Source of the DNA: JASJBU01 sp963797085
GTDB lineage: Bacteria > Pseudomonadota > Gammaproteobacteria > Chromatiales > Chromatiaceae
Assembly (NCBI GenBank): GCA_963797085.1
Contig: CAWCOA010000001.1
Span: 62,001 to 126,000, forward strand
Direction of reading: 5' to 3'
DNA length: 64,000 nt
How positions within the stretch are numbered: the first letter of the stretch is position 1; each line of letters opens with the position of its first letter. Below, one piece after another: positions 56,671-64,000 of this stretch. Position numbers and translations under genes: made by a program. The notes beneath the pieces are model-generated. The model did not search any database and was not told where the DNA came from. It saw only the letters and a program-made list of their open reading frames with translations.

Positions 56671-57327
56671 TCAACAACCTTCCTCCACCGGCGGACGTCC
56701 CGCTCCAGCTACTCCAGGTTTTAACACGGGTGGTGTGTAACCCTTTGGTTGTTTTGTTTCGATCTGCCGGACCTTCATCACCGGCTGGTCACCGGAGGTG
56801 GAAAAATAACAGCTCACCGCGCGTTTCAGAGCTTCTTCCGGGGTCTCGTCATCCGCCGCCTCATCAGGAATATCGGGATTGTTGATGCGTTCCTGCCAAT
56901 GGTTGTAGCCACCAAGCAGCAGATAGGCATCAAAACCAGCCAGACGCAGCATCACGCTTGCCTTGGCTGCCTGCTCAGAGCCGTTGGAATAGACCACAAT
57001 CTTTCTTTCCTGTGGCAGACTCTCAAGAGATTCAGGCAGTAACAACTTGGTCAGGGGTATATTCTCGGCGCTCTCGATGTGGCCGTCGGAAAACTCCTCT
57101 TTGCTGCGGATATCCAATAGACGGTAGTCCCGCTTGCGGCTAATGATCCAATCTGCAATTTGTTCAGGTCTGACTCGGTCCAATTGTTTTGCAGCCGCCT
57201 GGGCGATCGGCTCCATGTTGGCTGACAATTCATTGCCCTCATTACTGCAGCCACCGAGGACTCCCGGTACACTAAGCAGTATCAGAAGTCTGACATGCCT
57301 GATCTTTAACCCATTATTCAATTTCAC
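56671..57327 (-). CDS. Rhodanese-fold lipoprotein without catalytic cysteine
   Basis: A 218-residue predicted lipoprotein with lipobox VLGGC (C27). Residues about 50-150 form a rhodanese domain: 'YRLLDIRSKEEFSDGHIESAENIPL' and 'KIVVYSNGSEQAAKASVMLRLAGFDAYLLLGGYNHW'. The active-site loop that should begin with cysteine reads SNGSEQA, so the catalytic cysteine is serine (S114). Two other cysteines occur later: one in 'AVSCYFS' and the last residue of the protein. Sulfur transfer by the usual route is therefore unlikely; binding or a redirected cysteine is possible. It is last in the NrfD/FeS/Mo operon, 1 base after the NrfD gene. Confidence 0.87.
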   Translation of the reverse strand: MKLNNGLKIRHVRLLILLSVPGVLGGCSNEGNELSANMEPIAQAAAKQLDRVRPEQIADWIISRKRDYRLLDIRSKEEFSDGHIESAENIPLTKLLLPESLESLPQERKIVVYSNGSEQAAKASVMLRLAGFDAYLLLGGYNHWQERINNPDIPDEAADDETPEEALKRAVSCYFSTSGDQPVMKVRQIETKQPKGYTPPVLKPGVAGAGRPPVEEGC

Positions 57328-57328
57328 A

Positions 57329-58348
57329 TCAATCCTCGTGTTCGTAGTTGGTTTTAACCCGTTCTAATAATTGTGCGTTGTGCTCCATGCGGTAATCCTG
57401 CCAGGCGGTCTCCTGGCCGAGATTGACCGTGACATGTCTCAAAAGATACCCACCCAGAAGCACCAGGATCGGCCCCATCAAGGCCAGAACCCTGTGCTCT
57501 TTCACCAGTTCCATGAATTCAACCAGCAGCGGAGCCAACAGCCCCATGCCAATGAAGAAGACCCAGAAGACCAGCGCATAACCGTTCAGGCTGGTGAGGT
57601 AGGTGAGGGCCTGCAGGTGTTGCTCGGACCCTGTTGCCAGGTTGATCAGGAGTAGCGCAACGAGCACCAGTTCGACCAGGATCAGGCCGATATCCATCTG
57701 TACATACCAGCGCTTCTCTGCTTTTTCCTTGGCCAACAGAATCACCAGAGCGGCAGCGGTCGACAGGCCAGAGACCAGAAACAGCACTCCAAGCAGGCCG
57801 CTGTTCCAGAAAGGTCGCGCATTGAAGGCGCTGAGCAGGATTCCCGTATAGATGCCAAGCGCCACCGCCGAGGGAATGGCAACGATGGCGATCCCGCGTT
57901 TGTAACGCTCGGTAATATCGAGCACCCAACGGCCGATGCTGATCTTATCCAAGAAACCGGCTGCCCAGGGGTAGCCGGGTCGCAAGGTGGAAAGGATCTG
58001 CAGAATAGTCACCGGATAGATGATCATCAGTATCCAGGCGCCCCAGGACATGGGCGAAGTAGCTTCGAAGGTTGTATAGAAACGGAACACGAAGAGCTTG
58101 TGCTCGAGATCGAGAAACAGAGTCGTCATGCCCAGGGACAAGGCAATCGGCGCCCACAGGGCGAGCTTGTTGAGGGAGAAACTGCGTTCCGGGTCGCTCT
58201 TGTTCAGGGCCGCCAACGCCGCGAAGACGATGAGGCCGGCGGTGAGGCCGCCAAAAAACAGATAGACCGATATCTCCCAGGTCCAGATCCCCAGCAGGGG
58301 GTCGACCTTGGCGTTGAATCTTGGTGTGACCAGTAGTTCTTCCAACAT
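57329..58348 (-). CDS. NrfD/PsrC-type quinone-interacting membrane subunit
   Basis: A 339-residue protein with about eight to nine membrane helices. It has the NrfD/PsrC pattern: an N-terminal 'WTWEISVYLFFGGLTAGLIVFAAL', 'DLEHKLFVFRFYTTFEATSPMSWGAWIL' and a late 'GPILVLLGGYLLRHVTVNLGQETAW'. In polysulfide reductase and similar complexes this subunit exchanges electrons with the quinone pool. It lies 8 bases after the FeS subunit and before the rhodanese lipoprotein. Confidence 0.92.
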   Translation of the reverse strand: MLEELLVTPRFNAKVDPLLGIWTWEISVYLFFGGLTAGLIVFAALAALNKSDPERSFSLNKLALWAPIALSLGMTTLFLDLEHKLFVFRFYTTFEATSPMSWGAWILMIIYPVTILQILSTLRPGYPWAAGFLDKISIGRWVLDITERYKRGIAIVAIPSAVALGIYTGILLSAFNARPFWNSGLLGVLFLVSGLSTAAALVILLAKEKAEKRWYVQMDIGLILVELVLVALLLINLATGSEQHLQALTYLTSLNGYALVFWVFFIGMGLLAPLLVEFMELVKEHRVLALMGPILVLLGGYLLRHVTVNLGQETAWQDYRMEHNAQLLERVKTNYEHED

Positions 58349-58356
58349 GCCGGTTC

Positions 58357-58902
58357 TCAGATCAAGTAATAGACATTGGGCTGATTGCCGGTGCCCGGCA
58401 TCAGGGTTTTATATTGGCGCGACTTCAGCAGTTGGCTCACCTTGCTGCCCGGATCGTTCAGCACGCCGAAATGCATGCAGCGGGTCGGGCAGGTGGAGAC
58501 GCAGGCGGGATCCAGGCCCTGTTCCACCCGGTGATGGCAGAAGGTGCATTTGTCCACGTAACCATCAGGATGCATGATCAAGCGAGCATCATAAGGGCAG
58601 GCGGCGATACAGGCCTTACAGCCGGTGCATTTGTGGGCATCCACCAGTACGATGTTGGTGTTGCGCCAATGGTGGCTGGCGCCGGTCGGGCACATGGTCA
58701 CGCAGGTGGCGTGGGAACAGTGGTTACAGCGCTCGGAGCGGAATTCGGTATGCAGCTCGGGATATTTACCGGAGGTGGCTTCCACGATCCAATCCCGATT
58801 CAGTCCTGCGGGCACCTTGTTTTCCGTTTTACAGGCAACCACACAATCCCCACAGCCGATGCACAGCCGGGTATCGATCACCATTGCGTATTGCACACTC
58901 AT
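58357..58902 (-). CDS. Four-cluster ferredoxin subunit (PsrB/PhsB type)
   Basis: A 181-residue electron-transfer subunit with four cysteine groups for [4Fe-4S] clusters: 'CIGCGDCVVAC', 'CNHCSHATCVTMC', 'CTGCKACIAAC' and 'CTFCHHRVEQGLDPACVSTC'. This is the standard beta subunit that wires a molybdopterin enzyme to an NrfD-type membrane subunit. It starts directly after the catalytic subunit's stop (TAAATG) and carries no signal peptide, so it would be exported together with the Tat substrate. Confidence 0.93.
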   Translation of the reverse strand: MSVQYAMVIDTRLCIGCGDCVVACKTENKVPAGLNRDWIVEATSGKYPELHTEFRSERCNHCSHATCVTMCPTGASHHWRNTNIVLVDAHKCTGCKACIAACPYDARLIMHPDGYVDKCTFCHHRVEQGLDPACVSTCPTRCMHFGVLNDPGSKVSQLLKSRQYKTLMPGTGNQPNVYYLI

Positions 58903-61101
58903 TTATGCCGCCCCTTCTGCTTTGACAAAGGTCACGAAGTTGCCCCGCATGCCTGTAGCCCCCATGATCGGATCGATCAACAGGCGGCTCATCAGCTCGG
59001 AATCATCGGCTCCGGCGCCACGGGTCAGTCGCAGTTTGTTCGAGCGTGACCCGAAACCGTGGGCCATGAATACCTCATTAGGTCCTGTGCGTTCAGTAAC
59101 CCGCACTCTGACCTGATTACTGGTGATGCCATCCTGATTCTGCAGGCGGATATAACTGCCACTCTTCAGCTTCCATTGCCGGGCGACGATCGGATTGACC
59201 CAGAGGGTATTCTCCGGCGCCAGTTGAAACAGCAGTGGATTGTTGGTGGTCTTGCCAAAGGTATGTGCCGGCATGCGCCCATAGTTGAGCCGATAAAAGT
59301 TATCCGGCGGCTCCATGGGTGCGGTATAGCGAGGCATGGGGTCGAATCCCACATCTGCCAATTTTTGGCTATAGAGTTCGATTTTACCACTCGGAGACCA
59401 GAAGTGCGGTGGATTTTCTGCATTGAAATACATGGGTTTCTTGCGCGGAAAATGTTTGATCCCGATTTTTTGCATCTCTTGCAGCGAACTGCCGACCTGC
59501 TTCAGTTGCCAGTCCAGGACCTCAGAGTAGTCCTTCCAGGGCCAGTATTTTTCCAGACCCAGGGCCAGACCGATCTCCCGGGCGATCCACCAGCCGGGTT
59601 TGCTCTCGTAGCGCGGTTCGAAGGCCGGCATGCGCAGGGCCACCGAGGGTTGGCGCGCGCCGGAGTTGCGCAGCACATCGTAGCGTTCCAGATAGGTACA
59701 CTCGGGCAGAATCACATCCGCGTAGCCGGTGATCTCCGCCGGCATGGTGTCCACCACCACGATCAATTCGAGGGTCTCCGCCGCCTCTTTGAGCTTGGGG
59801 CGAATGCCTGGGATCGAAGAGGGCAGATTGGTGCCATAGACGATCCAGCCCTTGTAGTAGGCGTCCGGGCCGGCCGAGGCTTCTATCAGCGCCTGACTGA
59901 CGGTCTTGTTGGCGATGGGGTAGCGACCTTTGTGCGCCACCACGTGAGATTCGCTGGCGGGTTCCGGATAATCGGGCAGGGGATACTTCGGCAGTTTGAC
60001 CTTATCCTGCACATAGAAACCGCCCTTGCGCCCCCAGGAACCGAGCAGTGCAGCGAGAATCGCCATGGCCCGGCCCCGTTGGGTGTCGTCCCCATACCAG
60101 GTGGTGTGGCGGCCGGGATGTACCAGGGTGGCAGGGGCGTACCTCGCCATCTCCCGGGCGGTGTCACGGATCTGGTCGGGTTTGAGTCCGGTCTGCAGAT
60201 AGGCCCATTCCGGTGGGTAGGCTTGCACATGTTCAGCGAGCTCATCAAAACCGATGGCATAGGTCTCGATGAACTCCTTGTCATAGAGTTCTTCAGTGAT
60301 CAGCACATGCATCCAGGCCAGCAGCAGGGCAATATCGGTACCGGGACGGATTGGCAGCCAATACTTCGATTTGCTCGCGGCTACCGAGAACCGCGGGTCC
60401 ACCGTGATCAGGCTGGCGCCTTTGTCCAACGCCTGGCTCAGCTCCTGCACCTGACCATTGTGTAGATTTTCACCGATGTGCGAGCCGATCAACACGATGC
60501 ATTCGGAATTGGTCATGTCGGTGCGTTCCGGGGAGCCGAGCACGTCGCCGAAAGTCAATCGATAGGCAATATCCCGGGGGCCGCGACATTGGGCAAAGGC
60601 CGGTTCCGCATGGCTGTCCGAGCCATAGGCGCGGATCAAGTGCTCGAAATGCCGGGCGCCGGTGCCATGATGCAAGAGGGCGAGCCTGTCCGCACCGTGC
60701 TTGTCCGCTATCGCCTGCATGCGTTGCGCGATCAACTTGATCGCCTCTTCCCAGCTGGCCTCTCGGAAGCTCTGCCGTCCCTTATCATCGGTCTCTCGGA
60801 TCAGCGGTGTTTTCAGTCTGTCGCGGTCCAGATAGGCACCGATGCCTCCGGTGCCGCGGGTGCAGAATCGGCCAGAACTATGCAGATCTTCTGGATTGCC
60901 CACCACTTTCCAGGGTTTGCCATTTTCTTGATACATGAAACCGGCGCATTTCCAGAAGCACATGTCGCAGATGGTCGGAGTCTTTTGCACCAGACCATCA
61001 CCGGGCAAAGGTTTGCTGCTGCAACCGCTGAGAAAGATCGAGGGCATAACCCCTCCGGCGCCAACCAGGCCGGAGAGTTTGATGAATTCTCGTCGCTTCA
61101 T
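58903..61101 (-). CDS. Molybdopterin oxidoreductase, polysulfide/thiosulfate reductase-like catalytic subunit
   Basis: A 732-residue member of the Mo/W-bis-PGD family. The N-terminus 'MKRREFIKLSG' is a Tat motif, followed by 'LSGC', which could be lipidated. The FeS motif reads 'CDMCFWKC' with a fourth cysteine in 'GRFCTRG'. The likely Mo-ligand cysteine is in 'EPAFAQCRGPRD' (about residue 170). Mo-cofactor motifs include 'LIGSHIGENLHNGQ', 'DPRFSVAASKSKYWLPIRPGTD' and 'WIVYGTNLPSSIPG'. With FeS and NrfD subunits it forms a periplasmic three-subunit complex of Psr/Phs type; polysulfide, thiosulfate, tetrathionate or selenate could be the substrate, and direction is open. Confidence 0.88.
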   Translation of the reverse strand: MKRREFIKLSGLVGAGGVMPSIFLSGCSSKPLPGDGLVQKTPTICDMCFWKCAGFMYQENGKPWKVVGNPEDLHSSGRFCTRGTGGIGAYLDRDRLKTPLIRETDDKGRQSFREASWEEAIKLIAQRMQAIADKHGADRLALLHHGTGARHFEHLIRAYGSDSHAEPAFAQCRGPRDIAYRLTFGDVLGSPERTDMTNSECIVLIGSHIGENLHNGQVQELSQALDKGASLITVDPRFSVAASKSKYWLPIRPGTDIALLLAWMHVLITEELYDKEFIETYAIGFDELAEHVQAYPPEWAYLQTGLKPDQIRDTAREMARYAPATLVHPGRHTTWYGDDTQRGRAMAILAALLGSWGRKGGFYVQDKVKLPKYPLPDYPEPASESHVVAHKGRYPIANKTVSQALIEASAGPDAYYKGWIVYGTNLPSSIPGIRPKLKEAAETLELIVVVDTMPAEITGYADVILPECTYLERYDVLRNSGARQPSVALRMPAFEPRYESKPGWWIAREIGLALGLEKYWPWKDYSEVLDWQLKQVGSSLQEMQKIGIKHFPRKKPMYFNAENPPHFWSPSGKIELYSQKLADVGFDPMPRYTAPMEPPDNFYRLNYGRMPAHTFGKTTNNPLLFQLAPENTLWVNPIVARQWKLKSGSYIRLQNQDGITSNQVRVRVTERTGPNEVFMAHGFGSRSNKLRLTRGAGADDSELMSRLLIDPIMGATGMRGNFVTFVKAEGAA

Positions 61102-61304
61102 TCAGCTTTCCCCTGTGGATTAATTGTCTCGTCAGGTGTTATCAGCATGGGACGAGGTACGATGTAGTAGCTGTCGTCCACGGCTTCGCCGGGAATGAAT
61201 GCGCTATTCGGGAAGAAAGCCATCACCAGCCCCAGGGAGAGCCCCAGTCCCACCAGACCGTATTGGGTTGCTTTCAAAGCGGATGAGGCAATCGGCTGTA
61301 ACAT
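61098..61304 (-). CDS. Small single-span membrane protein of the sulfur operon
   Basis: A 68-residue protein from the ATG at 61304, with one membrane helix ('YGLVGLGLSLGLVMAFF') and a hydrophilic C-terminal half with 'DDSYYIVPRPMLITPDE'. Its stop overlaps the ATG of the Mo subunit (ATGA), which implies translational coupling. It overlaps about 100 bases of the preceding YeeE/YedE frame. No family was recognised; it may be an assembly factor or a fourth subunit. Confidence 0.6.
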   Translation of the reverse strand: MLQPIASSALKATQYGLVGLGLSLGLVMAFFPNSAFIPGEAVDDSYYIVPRPMLITPDETINPQGKAE

Positions 61305-61892
61305 TTTTCCAGACCAGATGTTGGACCAGTCGGAGAAACAGGCTGGCGGCAATCGAGACCGCTACCATGATCAGGATTGTCATGCCGATCGTGGTGCCTA
61401 ATGCATGGTCCAGACGGAAGACCCCGCGAAAGTCGCTCTTGTATAGCGCCTCGAAGATGGGGAAATTATCCCCGAAGAACAGGCTGCCAATGAAGAATCC
61501 AAGCAGATAGACCAGGGCATCGATTTTACCGCTGACGATAGAGGCCATGGCGGTGCCCGGGCAGTAACCACCGATGACCATGCCTACACCAAAGATCAAG
61601 CCGCCGATGATCACCGGGAACAGGTAGGTCGGCACCTGGTAGACCTGGGAGATGTCCAGGTAGCCGATCAGGCCAAGGCCCCAGAGCCCCAGCATGCCGG
61701 TGACTATCGCCGTGAACATCACGACAGGGACATCGTTATCCTTAAATAAAAGGCCTTACCGATCTTGCGGCTATCGGTAAATCCAGCAAGCTGCAGGGCG
61801 AGGCCAAGCAGGAACCCGGCGGGTATGGCAAGCCACAGATTGAGGGTATCGCTGATCAGCCCGGTCTTGGCAAATGGGGCAATCATATCCAT
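61204..61892 (-). pseudogene. YeeE/YedE sulfur transporter, second half, with a frameshift
   Basis: The ATG at 61892 begins 'MDMIAPFAKTGLISDTLNLW', and the frame runs through 'GFTDSRKIGKAFYL' before meeting a TGA at 61719. The family continuation 'DNDVPVVMFTAIVTGMLGL' and the signature 'GGYCPGTAMAS' (conserved cysteine) lie in another frame from about 61740 to 61204. One added base in the short A run at 61741-61744 would join them. YeeE/YedE (TsuA-like) proteins import thiosulfate or other sulfur species. The start overlaps the stop of the first-half gene, so a two-gene transporter is coupled. The C-terminus after 'LVQHLVWKN' looks unlike the family and overlaps the next gene. Confidence 0.82.
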
Positions 61893-62395
61893 TGTTTTCT
61901 CACCAGGTAAGCGGTTGCATAACCACCGGCGAAGACGCAGAGGGCAAAGACCCAGGCGCCCACCGCCAGTTCAGCGCCTCCCACCAGGGCCTGGCCACTG
62001 GTGCAGCCCCGCGACAGCCGTGCCGCAAAACCAATCAGGAAACCACCAAACAGGGCCAGGCTGAGACGCCCGAGGGTTGAGATGCGGTCGCCCTTGAGTA
62101 CTTCGATCTTCCAGGTGCCGATGATCAGGCTCATCACCAGACTGCCGAGAATCAGACCTATGGCAAAGTAGGTCAACCAATTGTCCAGAGGGTGGGTGTC
62201 GGTCTTGAAATAACGCACGAAATAGGCGCTTTTCTCCGTCACTTCAGGGAACAACTCGTGCTGCACGGTAGCGATCAAACGGGTCAGAAAGCCACTGGCG
62301 CCTATGCCACGGCCCGCCACAACAAAGGTTGTCACCATCGCTAAGCCGATCAAGATGCCGGAGAATACTGGGGGGGTTTTTGAGAGCCTGTTCAT
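61883..62395 (-). CDS. YeeE/YedE sulfur transporter, first half
   Basis: A 170-residue membrane protein with about four helices. The signature 'LSRGCTSGQALVGG' carries the conserved cysteine used by YeeE/YedE proteins to relay thiosulfate or sulfur through the membrane. It lacks the second repeat, which is encoded by the next gene overlapping it by about 10 bases. It is the first gene of the sulfur operon running to 56671; its promoter should lie upstream of 62395. Confidence 0.9.
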   Translation of the reverse strand: MNRLSKTPPVFSGILIGLAMVTTFVVAGRGIGASGFLTRLIATVQHELFPEVTEKSAYFVRYFKTDTHPLDNWLTYFAIGLILGSLVMSLIIGTWKIEVLKGDRISTLGRLSLALFGGFLIGFAARLSRGCTSGQALVGGAELAVGAWVFALCVFAGGYATAYLVRKQWI

Positions 62396-63077
62396 TGTTC
62401 TTTAATTATCAAAAAAGAATTAATTTCCGATATGCTACATTATCTTGTTGACTTGGGACTGATCGAAATCAACAAATCAGTCTATTTGAATATTCTTTTT
62501 TGTCAGCGGAAACCGCTGGTTATGCGGTAAATGAGAAAATTGCCTGAATGTTTCTCTAAGGGTAAATCAAAGGGATCAGACGACGGTTGATCGTATATCG
62601 AAACTGAGATTATGTAATTGGCGCCAATCATCTTTATCAAACCTTTGTTTTGCTGTGATTATCTCAGCATCAATAAATATTTTACAATTAGGTGATTTAC
62701 TCATATCCATAGGAGGCCGATCAGTATTTATTATTAAATATACTTAAAAAACAATACGTAAAACAATTAATGAATAATCAGAATTAAGTATTTTTGTTAA
62801 TCAGACGAAGGCCTTGTTGCGGATTTTTCAGGCAGGTTTCTTATTTTGGCCTGCTGGTGCATGACTGACCTGCCGGTTTTGTTCGAGTCTGGGTATTGTC
62901 GCATTTCCGACAAGGCATGACCTTGCGTTCCGGCAATACCATAGGTCGATGGAATACTATTGCAGGAGTCTGGCCGGCGTATTGGCGGGAGCGGTGATCA
63001 TCCTCGGGGCCAGTAGGGTCTAGCCTGCCTGGATTCGTTATCAGCAGCTTAAGCCTTCCCCCATACTGCCTGACTGA
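62396..63077. other. Intergenic region with an unexplained hairpin
   Basis: A 682-base spacer, AT-rich in its first 450 bases, with no ORF. A hairpin-like element lies at 62892-62940: ggtattg pairs with caatacc, with an inner aagg/cctt. There is no T-tract after it. The remainder shows nothing recognisable. Confidence 0.4.
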
Positions 63078-64000
63078 TTAATCAGCCGGTCTGGATGAGA
63101 ATCGCCAGCGTAACCAGAAGTAGCCGCTCAGCGCCGACAGGATGGAGCCGGCTAGAATACCGAGTCGGTCATTCACAGCAAAATCGACTGCTCCCTGCTC
63201 GAAGGCCAGGGAACTGATAAACAGACTCATGGTGAAACCGATGCCGCATAGCATGGATACACCATACATTTCAGCCCAGCCGACTCCAGAAGGCAGTTTC
63301 GCCAGACCGAGTTTTACCACTGTCCAACTCACACCCATGACACCAATCTGGTTGCCAAAAAACAGGCCCAGGGCAATGCCCAGCGGCACCGGCTGGAACA
63401 ATGATTCCCATCCCAGACCAGCAAGCGGTACGCCGGTGTTGGCGAAGGCGAACAGCGGCAGAATAACGAAGGCAACGGTGGGGTGCAGGTCGTGTTCCAG
63501 CTCACGCAACGGCGATTGACCATTCTTGCCAACGGCACGCAACGGGATGAAGAAGGACAGCAGCACGCCAGCCAGGGTCGCATGTACGCCGGATTTCAGC
63601 ACCGCTGCCCACATCACCAAACCCACCAGCAGATAGGGCGCGATGCGGGTCACCCCCTGCCGGTTCAGAATAGCCAAGATAGCCAATGCCAAACCTGCAA
63701 TGGCCAGGGACTGCAGGGACAGATCGGCAGTATAAAAAACTGCGATGATCAGGATCGCCCCAAAGTCATCGACAATCGCCAGCGTCACCAGAAACAGCTT
63801 CAGCGAGTTGGGGACTCGCTTGCCCAACAGAGTGAGCACCGCCAATGCGAAGGCGATATCCGTTGCCGATGGGATAGCCCAGCCCTTCAGCGCTAATGGG
63901 TCTCCAAGGTTGACCAATGCATAGATCGTTGCTGGGACAGCCATGCCGCCAATGGCGGCTAAGGCAGGCAGCGCCACGTTGGTGGGATCGGACAGCTGGC
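63078..64000 (-). CDS. nhaA: Na+/H+ antiporter NhaA, N-terminus cut by window edge
   Basis: The frame stays open to the window edge, giving about 307 residues of a protein usually about 390 long. It has 'ALPALAAIGGMAVPATIYAL', 'WAIPSATDIAFAL' and the transport motif 'LAIVDDFGAILIIAVFYT', whose aspartate pair binds Na+ and protons in NhaA, then 'FAFANTGVPL' and 'MLCGIGFTMSLFI'. NhaA exchanges Na+ for protons and protects against salt and alkaline stress, which would suit a marine or brackish organism. The missing start lies beyond 64000. Confidence 0.95.
   Translation of the reverse strand, partial: QLSDPTNVALPALAAIGGMAVPATIYALVNLGDPLALKGWAIPSATDIAFALAVLTLLGKRVPNSLKLFLVTLAIVDDFGAILIIAVFYTADLSLQSLAIAGLALAILAILNRQGVTRIAPYLLVGLVMWAAVLKSGVHATLAGVLLSFFIPLRAVGKNGQSPLRELEHDLHPTVAFVILPLFAFANTGVPLAGLGWESLFQPVPLGIALGLFFGNQIGVMGVSWTVVKLGLAKLPSGVGWAEMYGVSMLCGIGFTMSLFISSLAFEQGAVDFAVNDRLGILAGSILSALSGYFWLRWRFSSRPAD

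Noticed and set aside
59059..60465. A 468-codon plus-strand frame
   Set aside because: Antisense to the Mo subunit, whose family motifs run through the whole region.

Overview
The window looks like chromosome of a sulfur-metabolising gammaproteobacterium, broadly of the Chromatiales/Sedimenticola/Thiodiazotropha kind. That placement is inferred from gene content: polysulfide/thiosulfate-reductase-like Mo enzyme, YeeE/YedE sulfur transporters, 11-haem cytochrome c, suf operon, GH57-rich glycogen locus and abundant c-di-GMP proteins. It was not tested by phylogeny. No rRNA, tRNA, CRISPR array, prophage or plasmid feature was seen.

Layout. 1-1488: an ArsB/NhaD-type permease (cut by the window edge) and a CBS-pair protein. 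1640-2699: an intact IS1595-family element with perfect 14-bp end repeats and an 8-bp target duplication. 2782-4110: an OFA-type MFS antiporter. 4162-5869: a junk zone with a decayed REP-associated transposase, its REP-like repeats, a gutted DNA methyltransferase and a large palindromic repeat. 5957-8835: yajQ, a DsbC-like isomerase, and a PP2C phosphatase/FHA pair. 8964-16639: a relict gene, mutS (frameshifted), ppc and a patatin lipoprotein. 17084-20982: a ligand-binding protein overlapping a GGDEF-EAL receptor. 21083-32694: a glycogen cluster on the minus strand (glgA, GH57 branching enzyme, DUF4912, GH57, cupin, glgB, GH57, broken second glgA, GH57). 32929-36913: pentapeptide protein, phasin/histone-H1-like protein, YugP-type protease, PQQ-type sugar dehydrogenase, small membrane protein. 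36980-41776: suf operon sufB-C-D(frameshifted)-T-A-E without sufS. 41828-46672: a shattered MHYT-PAS-GGDEF-EAL sensor and a GGDEF relict. 46813-54180: exopolysaccharide-type genes (two glycosyltransferases, beta-helix/deacetylase fusion, VanZ, WecB/TagA/CpsF, hexapeptide acyltransferase). 54881-62395: sulfur redox island. 63078-64000: nhaA, cut by the edge.

How the genes work together. The glycogen cluster holds chain elongation (GlgA), two unrelated branching enzymes (GH13 and GH57) and three further GH57 proteins, so it is a carbon-storage locus. The sulfur island pairs a Mo/FeS/NrfD quinone-linked oxidoreductase with a two-gene YeeE/YedE sulfur importer, a rhodanese-fold lipoprotein lacking its catalytic cysteine, and a secreted 11-haem cytochrome; the likely theme is respiration or oxidation of thiosulfate or polysulfide. 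The suf genes would supply Fe-S clusters for such enzymes.

A striking overall feature is the number of reading-frame breaks. Some genes are clearly decayed (methyltransferase, RAYT, second glgA, MHYT sensor, GGDEF relict, the gene at 8964-9534). Others are conserved genes with a single net indel (mutS, sufD, yeeE/yedE) or a compensated pair (glgA). This fits either early genome erosion, perhaps with a mutator state, or indel errors in the assembly; the sequence alone cannot decide.
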